Positions 54,232 to 63,886 are shown, counted from the first letter of the stretch. The stretch: 64,000 bases of DNA from Ignavibacteria bacterium (GCA_016720145.1 JADJXV010000014.1:1-64000); one strand, 5' to 3'. Made by a program: numbers and translations. Notes: generated by a model from the sequence alone, not told the origin.

Positions 54232-54978
54232 ATGGCAAAAGCTAACGCCGAATCCTCAGGCACGCAAGAAAAAGAAATGAGTTTTTTTGATCATTTGGAG
54301 GATTTGCGGAAACTAATCGTGTACTCGGTGATAGGAATTGCTGCCGGATGTATCGTGTCGAGTATCTACATCAATCAGATCATGGAGTATATTCTGCTAC
54401 GTCCTGCCACTGCCGTCAAGCTTGAACTACAAAACCTCCGCCCGTTTGGCCAGCCGTTTCTCTACTTTAAAGTAATACTCGTCGCCGGAATTATACTATC
54501 AATTCCATGGACACTCTATCAAATTTGGAAGTTTGTCGCTCCCGGTCTCTATCATCATGAGCGTAATTGGGCAGGAAGAATCACTTTTTTTACGACGTTT
54601 TGTTTTTTAGCAGGTGTTGCATTCGCGTATTTTGTGATGATTCCGGGGATGATGTCATTCACCGTGAGCTTTGGTACAAAAGACATCAAGAATATAATCG
54701 ATATCACTGAATACTTTGGATTCGTTACGACGACACTTCTCGCCGCGGGGCTGATATTCGAACTCCCAATGATATCGTATGTCCTCTCAAGAGTCGGAAT
54801 TCTCACACCACAATACATGCGAAAATACAGGCGCCATGCTTATATTATTATACTACTTATCGCTGCAATACTCACACCAAGTCCTGATCCTGTCAATCAA
54901 TTGATCTTTGCTACACCACTCTGGGTGTTATACGAAATCAGTATTATAATTTCAAAGTTGTCGCCAAAAAAGGACTAA
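54232..54978 (+). CDS. tatC: Twin-arginine translocase subunit TatC
   Basis: TatC is the six-span receptor for twin-arginine signal peptides. From the ATG at 54232 the product is 248 residues with FFDHLEDLRKLIVYS (the conserved cytoplasmic N-terminal motif), the PWTLYQIWKFVAPGLY periplasmic cap, and six hydrophobic spans ending ILTPSPDPVNQLIFATPLWVLYE. The frame opens 19 codons earlier in non-coding text. tatA/tatB are not adjacent. A prenyl-transferase gene follows 24 bp later. Confidence 0.95.
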   Translation: MAKANAESSGTQEKEMSFFDHLEDLRKLIVYSVIGIAAGCIVSSIYINQIMEYILLRPATAVKLELQNLRPFGQPFLYFKVILVAGIILSIPWTLYQIWKFVAPGLYHHERNWAGRITFFTTFCFLAGVAFAYFVMIPGMMSFTVSFGTKDIKNIIDITEYFGFVTTTLLAAGLIFELPMISYVLSRVGILTPQYMRKYRRHAYIIILLIAAILTPSPDPVNQLIFATPLWVLYEISIIISKLSPKKD

Positions 54979-55002
54979 GTTCTCCCCATTTTACTCTATT
55001 GC

Positions 55003-55983
55003 ATGCCCCATTCTATTACTGAAATTTGTAAACCGATAGCTACCCATCTTGAAGATTTCACCGATTTTTTCAAAGGGCTCATTCGTTCAAAAGTAGCGCT
55101 GTTGGACATCGTCGTTCGCTACATCCTCAAGCAACGGGGCAAGCGGGTACGTCCTGCTTTGGTTTTTTTGAGTGCAGCCGCCTGTGGAGATGTTACCAGG
55201 CGAAGCTATATTGCTGCATCACTTGTCGAGCTCCTCCACACGGCCACTCTCGTCCATGATGACGTCGTCGATGAATCGGACGTTCGCCGAGGAATGCCGT
55301 CAATCAATGCCACTTGGAAAAATAAAGTCGCTGTCTTGGTTGGAGATTATCTCCTCTCTCGCGGACTCCTCATCGCCGTCGAAAATGAAGAATTCGACTT
55401 TCTCCGTATCACAAGTACATCCGTCCGACGCATGAGCGAGGGCGAACTCCTCCAAATCCAGAAAAGCCGCCAACGTACAATCGATGAAGAGACGTACTTT
55501 CGTATCATATCCGACAAAACAGCATCGCTTATCTCGACATGTTGTGAAATTGGTGCCGTCAGCTCCTCCTCAGACTCAGCCCGACGCACCGCTCTCCGTG
55601 ACTATGGTGAGCTCGTCGGAATTGCATTTCAGATTCAGGACGATATATTGGATATCACCAGCCGTTCGAGTATCATTGGCAAGCCGGTCGGGAACGACCT
55701 CAAAGAAAAGAAAATTACGCTTCCGTTAATCTATGCTTGTGAGCATGCAGATAAATCAGCCGGAAAAGCAATTATCAAAGCTGTCAAATCCGGCAAACTC
55801 ACCCAGAAAAATATCGAGGAAGTAATTCAATTTATTGAAGATAATCACGGAGTTACTCGCGCGAGAGCAAAAGCTCTCTCCATCATCAATGAAGCGAAGT
55901 CCAAAATTGATACGATCCCAGAGTCCCCGGCAAAACAGTCTTTGCTCAACTTTGCCGATTATGTAATCGAGCGTACGAAGTGA
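55003..55983 (+). CDS. Trans-polyprenyl diphosphate synthase
   Basis: The enzyme adds isopentenyl units to an allylic diphosphate to make the quinone side chain or carrier lipid. The 326-residue protein has GKRVRPALV, the first Asp-rich motif DDVVD (86-90, in LVHDDVVDESDVRRG) and the second DDILD (213-217 in FQIQDDILDITS) with the typical downstream Lys-Leu-Pro pattern (KKITLPLIYA). Chain length cannot be fixed from sequence. Probably co-transcribed with tatC; IspE in the window feeds the same pathway. Confidence 0.93.
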   Translation: MPHSITEICKPIATHLEDFTDFFKGLIRSKVALLDIVVRYILKQRGKRVRPALVFLSAAACGDVTRRSYIAASLVELLHTATLVHDDVVDESDVRRGMPSINATWKNKVAVLVGDYLLSRGLLIAVENEEFDFLRITSTSVRRMSEGELLQIQKSRQRTIDEETYFRIISDKTASLISTCCEIGAVSSSSDSARRTALRDYGELVGIAFQIQDDILDITSRSSIIGKPVGNDLKEKKITLPLIYACEHADKSAGKAIIKAVKSGKLTQKNIEEVIQFIEDNHGVTRARAKALSIINEAKSKIDTIPESPAKQSLLNFADYVIERTK

Positions 55984-56015
55984 GCGCTGCCGCATTAAAA
56001 GTTCCCGGGCAGATT

Positions 56016-56062
56016 TTAACGCAAAGTGCGCAAAGGATTCGCAAAGTTCGCTGAGAAAAGAA
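56016..56062. repeat. AACGCAAAGTGCGCAAAG-type repeat
   Basis: TTTTAACGCAAAGTGCGCAA and a trailing GGATTCGCAAAGTTCGCTGAG. A close copy lies at about 63824-63870 and a diverged one near 46396. Confidence 0.65.
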
Positions 56063-56138
56063 TATTGTTATCGAATGCATTACTACTCTTTTTGATAAAT
56101 ACTTTACCATTACTATCAATTATACATCCTGAACAATT

Positions 56139-57353
56139 ATGTTTGCTCCTCTCAATGAACAAATGGATATCATCACCTCAGGCGTGGCCGAGGCACTTCC
56201 ACTTGACGAACTCGCCCGCAAAGTCGAACGTTCGATAGCCAAGAATACTCCCATGACCGTCAAACTTGGTTGCGATCCGAGCCGTCCGGACCTGCATATC
56301 GGGCACGCAGTTGTACTGCGTAAGATGAGACAATTTCAAGACTTAGGTCATCAGGCAATCTTAATCGTCGGTGATTTTACCGGCATGATCGGCGACCCCA
56401 CCGGCAAGTCCAAGACTCGCCCCGCTCTCTCACTCGAGGAGACTCGCCTCAATGGAAAGTCGTATTTTGAGCAGGCATCAAAAGTGCTCTCGATGGACAA
56501 TCTCAAAATGTGTTATAATTCCGAATGGCTGTCCGAAATGAGCTTCAATGATGTGATCCACCTGTCAGCAAATTACACCGTCGCACAAATGCTCGAACGT
56601 GACGACTTCAGCAAACGCTTTAAGTCAGGCGAACCAATCAGTATTCACGAATTCATGTATCCTCTTGCGCAGGCAATGGATTCGGTCGCAATCAAGTCAG
56701 ACATTGAGCTCGGCGGTACCGATCAGAAATTCAACCTCATCGTTGGACGCGATATTCAAAAAGCATACGGACTCGAGCCGCAATGCATCATCATCATGCC
56801 GATTCTCGAAGGCACCGACGGTGTGGAAAAAATGAGTAAATCACTCGGAAATTACATCGGACTCACCGAATCTCCGAGGGAAATGTTCGGCAAGACTATG
56901 TCGATTCCCGACGCACTTATCGGACGTTGGTACGAGTACGGCGCTACCACACCGACTGCGCAAGCTGCGAAAATTCAACAAGATATCACAAGCGGAGTGC
57001 TCCACCCACGTACGGCGAAAGTTGAACTTGCCATGAAAATCGTTGCGCTTTATCATGGCGATGAAGCTGCCCGTGGTGCATTTGAAGAGTTCGAACGAAT
57101 CTTTGTTAAAAAAGACATTCCCGATGAAATTGAATCAATCGTCATCGATGTGCCTACTCCCTGCTTAGTCGTCGATGTACTTGTATTATCAGCACTTGCG
57201 CCTTCCAAAAACGAAGCCCGACGGCTCGTGCAAGGCGGCGGCGTAAGCATCGACGGCACAAAAGTCGAGGATGTAACCGCAATGGTGGACATTCGCAGCG
57301 AACGCCTTTTCAAAGTGGGCAAACGTCGATTCCTGAATATCTCCGCCGGATAA
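56139..57353 (+). CDS. tyrS: Tyrosyl-tRNA synthetase
   Basis: TyrRS charges tRNA-Tyr. The 404-residue protein has the class I motifs HIGH (53-56, in PDLHIGHAVVLRK) and KMSKS (231-235), the Tyr-site TDQKFNL segment, and a C-terminal S4 RNA-binding domain (LSALAPSKNEARRLVQGGG). It matches the bacterial TyrS type of this size. It precedes a TPR gene by 80 bp on the same strand. Confidence 0.96.
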   Translation: MFAPLNEQMDIITSGVAEALPLDELARKVERSIAKNTPMTVKLGCDPSRPDLHIGHAVVLRKMRQFQDLGHQAILIVGDFTGMIGDPTGKSKTRPALSLEETRLNGKSYFEQASKVLSMDNLKMCYNSEWLSEMSFNDVIHLSANYTVAQMLERDDFSKRFKSGEPISIHEFMYPLAQAMDSVAIKSDIELGGTDQKFNLIVGRDIQKAYGLEPQCIIIMPILEGTDGVEKMSKSLGNYIGLTESPREMFGKTMSIPDALIGRWYEYGATTPTAQAAKIQQDITSGVLHPRTAKVELAMKIVALYHGDEAARGAFEEFERIFVKKDIPDEIESIVIDVPTPCLVVDVLVLSALAPSKNEARRLVQGGGVSIDGTKVEDVTAMVDIRSERLFKVGKRRFLNISAG

Positions 57354-57433
57354 ACGGCATAATGTTTGCGTAGAGATGGAGGTTCGCAGTTTTTGCGTTG
57401 TATCTATCACATCGCAGTCACATTTTAGGTTGT

Positions 57434-58546
57434 ATGTCGTCCTCCATTTCTCCTTTATTCGCGGTTCATGCCGAACAGTTCTATATTGCAGGCAATTACG
57501 CCGAAGCACTCGAATTGTGTTTTCGTGGGATTGAAGCATATCCGCACTATCCTGCTGCCTATATCATTACCGCTAAGTCACTTTGGGCATTACACAGATA
57601 TTCGCAAGCGCAGGAATTCATCCTCAATGCAGCGTCTATTTTCCCTAATCATCCTGCATTACTACGACTTGAACAAGAATATTTTCATCCTCCTCAGCAA
57701 AAGGTAGTCGCCGAACAAACAAGCAATCCTCGACCAATTTCTACTGAAATCGAATCGGCAAAACATACTTTCGAAAATGAAAATACCCAGCTTGGAAGCA
57801 AGGATATTGAATCGAGAAATAGTGGTGAATTGACGGACGACAAAGAATTCCATCCTGAATACAGTGATATAACTTCAGATAATAAAGATAGTTCGACAGA
57901 TGCTACAGAATTAGTGGAATTTAACAATCTTACAAATACAGAAGAAGTAATTCCCCCCGATACAGAACATGTACCGCTTGAAAAATATCAGCATTTACGC
58001 ATAATTGAAACTGTCAAAGTACCCAATAATTTTGTAGGTTCATTAAAAGCATCGACTATTAGTATAATTCCGGGACTCGACTTTACCCGACTGAAGTTTC
58101 AGAATGGACAATCTCATGCGAAAAATGGAATTCTCCCACCGGTGCCGCCATTCCTACAATTCAAAGAAAGAATCAGAAACGAGAAATCAGAACAAAGTAC
58201 GATCACAGACAACCAACCTGAAGGTGATTACAATACTGATAAGTTAGATCAATTGAAAGATACAGCGGAAGCTCATCATCCATTGACACCTCTCGAAGAA
58301 TTAGCAGCCCGCCTAGAGAAAGTACGTATTCCTGCAACGCAGCAAGAGATGACACGCAGGCGCACGACTGAACTCGATCCAACATTGGTAACAGAAACAA
58401 TGGCAAGAATTTACGAAAAGCAAAGCGCATTCCATGAAGCAATCAAGGCCTATCAGATTCTCGCACGCCGCACGCCCGAAAAGCTCGAGTTTTACGAAGA
58501 GCGGATCCGTGAGGTGCAGTTGAGAATGATGGGAGAGGAGGGGTAG
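57434..58546 (+). CDS. TPR-containing hypothetical protein
   Basis: From the ATG at 57434 the product is 370 residues. Two or three TPR motifs (YIAGNYAEALELCFRGIEAYPHYPAAY, cut here) open the protein; the middle ~200 residues are Ser/Thr/Glu/Asp-rich and probably disordered; a last TPR-like helix pair (IYEKQSAFHEAIKAYQILARR) closes it. No signal peptide. Possibly co-transcribed with tyrS. Function unknown. Confidence 0.65.
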   Translation: MSSSISPLFAVHAEQFYIAGNYAEALELCFRGIEAYPHYPAAYIITAKSLWALHRYSQAQEFILNAASIFPNHPALLRLEQEYFHPPQQKVVAEQTSNPRPISTEIESAKHTFENENTQLGSKDIESRNSGELTDDKEFHPEYSDITSDNKDSSTDATELVEFNNLTNTEEVIPPDTEHVPLEKYQHLRIIETVKVPNNFVGSLKASTISIIPGLDFTRLKFQNGQSHAKNGILPPVPPFLQFKERIRNEKSEQSTITDNQPEGDYNTDKLDQLKDTAEAHHPLTPLEELAARLEKVRIPATQQEMTRRRTTELDPTLVTETMARIYEKQSAFHEAIKAYQILARRTPEKLEFYEERIREVQLRMMGEEG

Positions 58547-58905
58547 GATAACCGATCGAAATACAAGTTTTGGTTAATTGATTGTATTTTGGTAGGTTGC
58601 GTTTGGTGAATTGTTTTTTTTATCAGATGTGTTTGATTACATCGTCCGGTCGGTTGTTACAACCGAACGTTAATTCGTACCGATGAAACGACTGCCAAGA
58701 TACACTACCAGATTTATTACTCTCTTGTTGTTTGTCAAATGATGTTAATTCAGCGAGATATTTCGTTGAAATGTTAGGTTTAAGTATGAGTTTATTCTGT
58801 AAGTAATGAGTTAAGCTAAAATAACTGTGGGACGAAATTTTTGAAAAATTGTAGCAACTTCTCTCATTATAGGATCAAATTGTTCTAATTTTTAAGGCAA
58901 AATAT
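58547..58905. other. Gene-free spacer with one perfect palindrome
   Basis: TCGGTTGTTACAACCGA (58650-58666) is a 17-bp palindrome, a possible operator for the following toxin-antitoxin pair but 240 bp away. Otherwise nothing recognised. Confidence 0.4.
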
Positions 58906-59118
58906 ATGAATGGGTTACAATCAAATATAGCAAAAATAATAGAGGAAATTCCTTACTATTATCTTCAGGATTTGTTCGATTATGCAACGTTTCTCAAAGC
59001 AAAAGCACAAAAAGAACATGATACAGCATATTTGTCTTCAATTCCGGGTATGACGGATTCAATAATAGCTGCATCGAAAGAGGATCTGCAGAATTGTTCT
59101 AAAACACTGGACTGGTAA
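58906..59118 (+). CDS. Antitoxin partner of a YoeB/Txe-type toxin
   Basis: The 70-residue product (QSNIAKIIEEIPYYYLQDLF, then YATFLKAKAQKEHDTAYLS and MTDSIIAASKEDLQNCSK) has the short helical N-terminus and acidic tail of small antitoxins, and its stop is 1 bp from the toxin ATG. Antitoxins of this 'DUF2281-like' style pair with Txe/YoeB toxins. DNA-binding role not visible from motifs alone. Confidence 0.7.
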   Translation: MNGLQSNIAKIIEEIPYYYLQDLFDYATFLKAKAQKEHDTAYLSSIPGMTDSIIAASKEDLQNCSKTLDW

Positions 59119-59119
59119 A

Positions 59120-59380
59120 ATGTGGGATATTTACTTTACTCAACAAGCACAACAAGATGCTAAAAAAATCGCTCATTCAAATCTGAAAAGCAAAGTTCAG
59201 AACTTGCTTGAAATAATAAGAACAGATCCATTCGCTTATCCTCCGAAGTTTGAGATGTTACGGGGTGAATTAAAGGGATTTATTTCTCGGAGAATTAACA
59301 AGCAACATAGATTAGTGTATCAAGTGTTCGAAGAAGAGAATGCAATTAAAATTCTTAAAATGTGGACCCATTATGAGTAA
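59120..59380 (+). CDS. Txe/YoeB-type ribosome-dependent mRNA interferase toxin
   Basis: The 86-residue product shows the Txe/YoeB signature: IYFTQQAQQDAKKI at the N-terminus, EMLRGELKGFISRRINKQHRLVY with the conserved Arg-Ile-xx-xHRL core, and the C-terminal KILKMWTHYE, whose final His-Tyr pair is catalytic in YoeB. It cleaves mRNA in the ribosomal A site. The frame is intact and the antitoxin precedes it by 1 bp, so the pair looks functional. Confidence 0.88.
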   Translation: MWDIYFTQQAQQDAKKIAHSNLKSKVQNLLEIIRTDPFAYPPKFEMLRGELKGFISRRINKQHRLVYQVFEEENAIKILKMWTHYE

Positions 59381-59444
59381 AATTTTAACCTAAATGTATT
59401 AGAAAATTCCTATTCCCAACTACTCTATTCTGTATTACCCGCCT

Positions 59445-61073
59445 ATGAATTCCCCTCAATTCTCCGCTCTCGCCGCTCATTTCGAGCAGGTTAAACACAT
59501 TCATCTCCGCCGGCTTTTTGCTGAACATCCTCAACGGTTCGAGGAATTGTCGATGCGCTTTGGCGGCGTCTTTGTCGATTACTCTAAGCAACGTATCACA
59601 CTTGAAACGCGGGACTTACTCGTGAAGTTCGCACAATCGCGCGGGCTACAGGAAGCGACCCAACGATTCTTTAGTGGTGAGAAAATTAACACTACCGAAG
59701 GTCGCGCTGTGCTCCATACTGCGCTCAGGAATCAATCCGGCAAACCGGTCTATTTCGAAGGCAAGAATGTGATGCCTGAGATCCATAACGTACTGAATAA
59801 AATAAAGATATTTTCGGATGACGTGCGCAGTGGCGCGCATCGCGGCTACACCGGCGCGCAAATCAGCGACGTTGTCAATATCGGTATTGGAGGTTCGGAC
59901 CTCGGACCTAAAATGGTCTGTCATGCTCTTACGCCCTACTCTAATCGCGCGCTGAACGTGCATTTTGTGTCCAATATCGACGGTACGCATCTTACGGAAA
60001 CGCTGCGCACTCTCAGTCCTGCCACCACGCTCTTTATCATTGCCTCCAAAACATTTACGACCGATGAAACGATGACGAATGCACATTCGGCACGGACGTG
60101 GTTTTTGTCTGGCGGTGCTACTGAAGCCGATATTGAAAAACATTTTGTCGCAGTGTCAACGAATTTCCCGGCAACGGCTGATTTTGGAATTGCGGCCGAG
60201 AATGTGTTTATTTTTTGGGATTGGGTTGGCGGACGCTTCTCTCTGTGGTCGGCTATTGGTCTGCCAATTGCTCTGAGCGTAGGATATGAGAATTTCCATG
60301 CCTTGCTTGCCGGCGCGCATGCAATGGACGAACATTTCCGAACGACAGAATTTCATGAGAATTTACCGGTGATTCTTGCGTTGTTGGACGTATGGAATGG
60401 TAATTTTTTCGGTGAAAATTCTCATGCAATTCTTCCGTATGACGAGTACTTACGTCTCCTACCGGCATATTTACAACAAGCGGAAATGGAGAGTAACGGA
60501 AAGTATGTTCGAATGAATGGCGAGCGCGTAGATTATACCACCGCTCCAGTGATTTGGGGTCAGCCCGGCACCGACAGTCAGCATTCTTTTTTCCAATTAT
60601 TGCATCAGGGCACGCAGATTATTCCCGCCGATTTTATCGGTGTGGCACGGTCGCACAATCCCCTGCCGATGCACCACGAAAAGCTCATGGCGAATTTTTT
60701 CGCGCAGACGGAGGCGCTCCTATGCGGCAAAACGCCGGAGGAAGTGCGCGCAGAACTTACGGCAGCCGGTCTCGCCGAAGACGCTATTCAAGCCCTACTC
60801 CCGCACAAAGTATTTGAGGGGAATCGACCGACGACGACGATACTATTGGATGAGCTCACACCGACAACACTGGGTAATTTACTTGCACTGTACGAACATA
60901 AAATCTTCGTCCAAGGTGTGCTTTGGGATCTGAATTCCTTCGATCAATGGGGCGTCGAACTCGGCAAGCAACTCGCAAAAAAAATCCTGCCGGAATTGGT
61001 GGATACTGCGCTTGTCACGAGTCATGATGCTTCTACTAATGGATTGATACATGTTTGGAAGAGTGTGAGATAG
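59445..61073 (+). CDS. pgi: Glucose-6-phosphate isomerase
   Basis: Pgi interconverts glucose-6-phosphate and fructose-6-phosphate. The 542-residue protein has the family signatures IGIGGSDLGPKMV, ASKTFTTDETMTNA, FSLWSAIGLPIALSVGYE and FFQLLHQGTQIIPADFIG, plus the C-terminal Lys-containing GVLWDLNSFDQWGVELGK segment. Full length for the bacterial enzyme. It links to glgA through hexose phosphate. Confidence 0.96.
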   Translation: MNSPQFSALAAHFEQVKHIHLRRLFAEHPQRFEELSMRFGGVFVDYSKQRITLETRDLLVKFAQSRGLQEATQRFFSGEKINTTEGRAVLHTALRNQSGKPVYFEGKNVMPEIHNVLNKIKIFSDDVRSGAHRGYTGAQISDVVNIGIGGSDLGPKMVCHALTPYSNRALNVHFVSNIDGTHLTETLRTLSPATTLFIIASKTFTTDETMTNAHSARTWFLSGGATEADIEKHFVAVSTNFPATADFGIAAENVFIFWDWVGGRFSLWSAIGLPIALSVGYENFHALLAGAHAMDEHFRTTEFHENLPVILALLDVWNGNFFGENSHAILPYDEYLRLLPAYLQQAEMESNGKYVRMNGERVDYTTAPVIWGQPGTDSQHSFFQLLHQGTQIIPADFIGVARSHNPLPMHHEKLMANFFAQTEALLCGKTPEEVRAELTAAGLAEDAIQALLPHKVFEGNRPTTTILLDELTPTTLGNLLALYEHKIFVQGVLWDLNSFDQWGVELGKQLAKKILPELVDTALVTSHDASTNGLIHVWKSVR

Positions 61074-61775
61074 GGAGATCCATAGAATGGTGAATTAGTA
61101 TACCAACGTAGGGGCGAATTGCATTCGCCCACGTCGTGCAGGTGGTGCGGTGCAAGGGGACATAGGGGACAGAAGGGACGAAAGGATAAAAAAGACTAAT
61201 GTGATATTCGGCATTCTCATTCCCAGAGGGATTGAATGTTTGTAGCATGTTGAATATAAAAGACTTCTTCGACCCCTGCGGGGTACTTTGGACTGGACTG
61301 AAGTCCAGCCCTACAATTTGGGGCGAGCCGATGGCTCTCTTTTTTTTCTCTTTTGGACTGAAGTCCAGCCCTACAATTTGGTCGAGCCGATGGCTCTCTT
61401 TTTGAGATATAATTTATTCTGAATCCCAGAGGGATTGAACGTTTGTAGCATATTGAATATAAACGACTTTCGCGACCCCAGCGGGGTCGAATGTGGTTGT
61501 TCCTTTGGACTGGACTGAAGTCCAGCCCTACAATTTGGGGCGAGCCGATGGCTCTCTTTTTGGGATATAATTTATTCTTAATCCCAGAGGGATTGAATGT
61601 TTGTAGCATATTGAATATAAACGACTTCCACGACCCTGGCGGGGTCGAATGTGGTGGACGCGTTGATGGATTTCTATAAACATCTCATCACGCTGTGATG
61701 GAAGATTGGCAAATAATTGACGACAAATAAAACAATTCGCTTGACATAAACCTCAAACCATTTATCACTCTACTC
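61074..61775. repeat. Gene-free spacer with one GCGAATGCAATTCGC copy and a triplicated gene-end repeat
   Basis: GGGGCGAATTGCATTCGCCC at 61108-61131 (copy 6). Then three copies of CCCAGAGGGATTGAA ... GTTTGTAGCAT ... CGACCCC(T/A)GCGGGGT (about 61211, 61424 and 61582), interleaved with three copies of TGGACTGAAGTCCAGCCC followed by TACAATTTGG and GAGCCGATGGCTCTCTTTTT (about 61293, 61353 and 61510). No gene. Confidence 0.75.
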
Positions 61776-62642
61776 ATGGTAAAATCTGTTGTAATTATTG
61801 GAATTTTCATCCTGCTCCTCAGTCAAGTTGTATCAGCCGGTGAGCAAATTGAAAAAAAGACAGGTAAAAGCCGTATTATTCTTGTGAAGAAGTATGAATG
61901 TCAGCCATTTACAATCTTAGTACCAGAGCATCCTACTTCAGCAGTAGCGGTGATAGCAAATCAAGGAATTATTGTTGCATCATGGGATTCTCTTTCAGAG
62001 TTTCATCTGTCCTTGTATGATTTTAGTGGCGCACTTCTTCGTTCTGTAAAACACCCATGGGGATTTCCCACTCATCTTTATTATAATACAGATAGAAAGA
62101 GATTATATTTCTGGCATACATCGTTTCCGCACAATACAATTTCTCGGAGAGCTTATGTAATGGACACAAACTTAGCGGTAATCGATAGTTTTTCCGTGTC
62201 GAGCTTCCCTGATTGGTTTATAAAAGTTGGAATTCTACAATCCAATCGTCGAGCAGAAGTCGAAAACATCCTTAAAAAAATACGGAAGATTGCAGGAGAG
62301 AATGGGTATGGTTATGCAGAAAAAGACATGTGACGATATGTTTCGTTTGTAAGTAGAAGGTTTGTATTATGCGAACGTGAGGTTGGAAATTCTGGTATTT
62401 CAGGGTATGACATTTCAAAGAAAAGGGCTTTTAAGTTTGACATTCAGGATCGCGCTTATAGTCAGAAAGATAGTATATCACTGAATTCAGAGACATGTGA
62501 AGGAACAAGAAGTCTCGGTAATCGTAAACTAAGCGGCGGTATCTCGGGAGTCGCAATCAGTGAGAAGGAGTTTATTATTGCGACATTTGATCCGTTTAAC
62601 TCAGCTGATTGTTTTCGGCAGGTTTTGTTGGACGAGGAATAG
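61776..62642 (+). pseudogene. Secreted propeller-like protein interrupted by one in-frame TGA
   Basis: The gene starts at 61776 with a signal peptide (MVKSVVIIGIFILLLSQVVS) and reads 185 codons to a TGA at 62331-62333. The same frame then stays open, without any other stop, to TAG at 62640-62642 (RYVSFVSRRFVLCE, then FDIQDRAYSQKD and FIIATFDPFNSADCF). The whole would be about 288 residues in the style of the 6-bladed propeller proteins (LYDFSGALLRSVKHP, YVMDTNLAVIDSF). A single nonsense base or a base error is the simplest reading. Confidence 0.6.
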
Positions 62643-62804
62643 TGAGGTAGAGGTCAATTGAAAATATGACAAACCAGCTCTTCCTCAATAGCCATCGGTT
62701 TTAGCTGGTGGAATACTGATAATATGGGATACAAATTATCGGAGGGTTGACTGATTTCTACAAACATGCCATCACGCTGTGATGGGAGATGCAAATCGTG
62801 CAGC

Positions 62805-63353
62805 TTACAAGCCAAGTTTTGCCTGAATATCATTGAGCAATTTAATTTCTACTGCTTGTGTTTCGATTAATTTATGGATTTGTTCTTCCATGAGCAGATT
62901 GATTTTTTGATGGAGATTACGGATTTCAATCTCGGCTTTGAGGTTGATTAAATAATCATTTTCAGCGCGCTTTCGGTCTTTTTCTTCTTTGCGATTCTGA
63001 CTCATCATGATCACAGGCGCTTGCAGTGCTGCGACACATGAAAGCACTAAATTCATGAGAATAAAGGGATACGGGTCGAATTGCTTGTCCTTTACCACAT
63101 AAACATTGTAGAAAATCCACACAAATATCACTACCCCAAAGACGATTATAAACCTCCAACTCCCACCAAAAAATGCTACTTTGTCGGAAAGCTTTTGTCC
63201 GGGTGATAAATACTCCGCCGCCGGATGCTGCAAGGAATGGATAATCAACGTTTCTTCCTGAATTGCATCATCGACAATTGCGTGGAGCTTTTTCAACTGA
63301 TCATCTTGTGCTTTGTTTATTGCACTGATGCTTTCAAGTATTTTATTTTTCAT
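62805..63353 (-). CDS. DUF1003 family membrane protein
   Basis: The 182-residue product has two membrane spans (FIIVFGVVIFVWIFYNVYVV and PFILMNLVLSCVAALQAP) and the DUF1003 signature FDPYPFILMNLVLSC followed by PVIMMSQNRKEEKDR, with a long coiled-coil C-terminus (IEIRNLHQKINLLMEEQ). Widespread in bacteria, function uncharacterised. The start at 63353 gives a soluble N-terminal helix before the first span. Confidence 0.85.
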   Translation of the reverse strand: MKNKILESISAINKAQDDQLKKLHAIVDDAIQEETLIIHSLQHPAAEYLSPGQKLSDKVAFFGGSWRFIIVFGVVIFVWIFYNVYVVKDKQFDPYPFILMNLVLSCVAALQAPVIMMSQNRKEEKDRKRAENDYLINLKAEIEIRNLHQKINLLMEEQIHKLIETQAVEIKLLNDIQAKLGL

Positions 63354-63886
63354 GGTTTATGTAATAGTTTATAGTTTATTTGGGAATTTGTAGTTGTAAA
63401 TAATACCAAAATTGATTAAAAAGTATGTCATTCTGAGTTGCTTAGAGGCAGATACCTACCTCTATCAAAAAGCAATGACACGGGTTGCCATACGAACCCC
63501 AAGAACCCACACCCTACCCTCTCCCAAGAGAGGGAAAGAGTCTGTAAATCAATCGCTTACCGCGGGAAGTCCCCTCTCGGGAGGGGATTTAGGGGTGGGT
63601 TAAGCGGCTGCATACGTTCATCAATCTGCTTCAAAATTGATTCCTATTTAAAAATGTGTCATTAACAGGAAGTCTTCGACCGAAGAATCGAAACTTGATG
63701 ATGTAGTAATGCCATGATTTTACTGCACGTTTCGATTCTTCACCCTCCGAAGGGCTCAGAATGACAGCGTTGTTATAAATACGTTACTATTAAATTCATA
63801 TCTGTATAGTGCCGTATAAAAGCAGTTTTAACGCAAAGCGCGCAAAGGTAATCGCAAAGCGCGCAGAGAACCTTTTGTTTTATATA
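63354..63886. repeat. Repeat-filled spacer
   Basis: Holds the second CCCTCTCCCAAGAGAGGG element (63505-63603), an inverted-arm element with GAAGTCTTCGACCGAAGAATC and GATTCTTCACCCTCCGAAGG (about 63669-63765, relative of the 42.9 kb element) and an AACGCAAAGCGCGCAAAG repeat (about 63824). No gene. Confidence 0.7.

Noticed and set aside
61217..61609. 130-codon open frame on the minus strand after pgi
   Set aside because: Its sequence is three copies of the same repeat read in one frame (repeated CRAGLQS segments), not a gene.
62331..62333. TGA as a selenocysteine codon
   Set aside because: The family is not a known selenoprotein, no Cys-containing catalytic motif surrounds the codon and no obvious SECIS-like hairpin follows it directly; a nonsense or base error is simpler.
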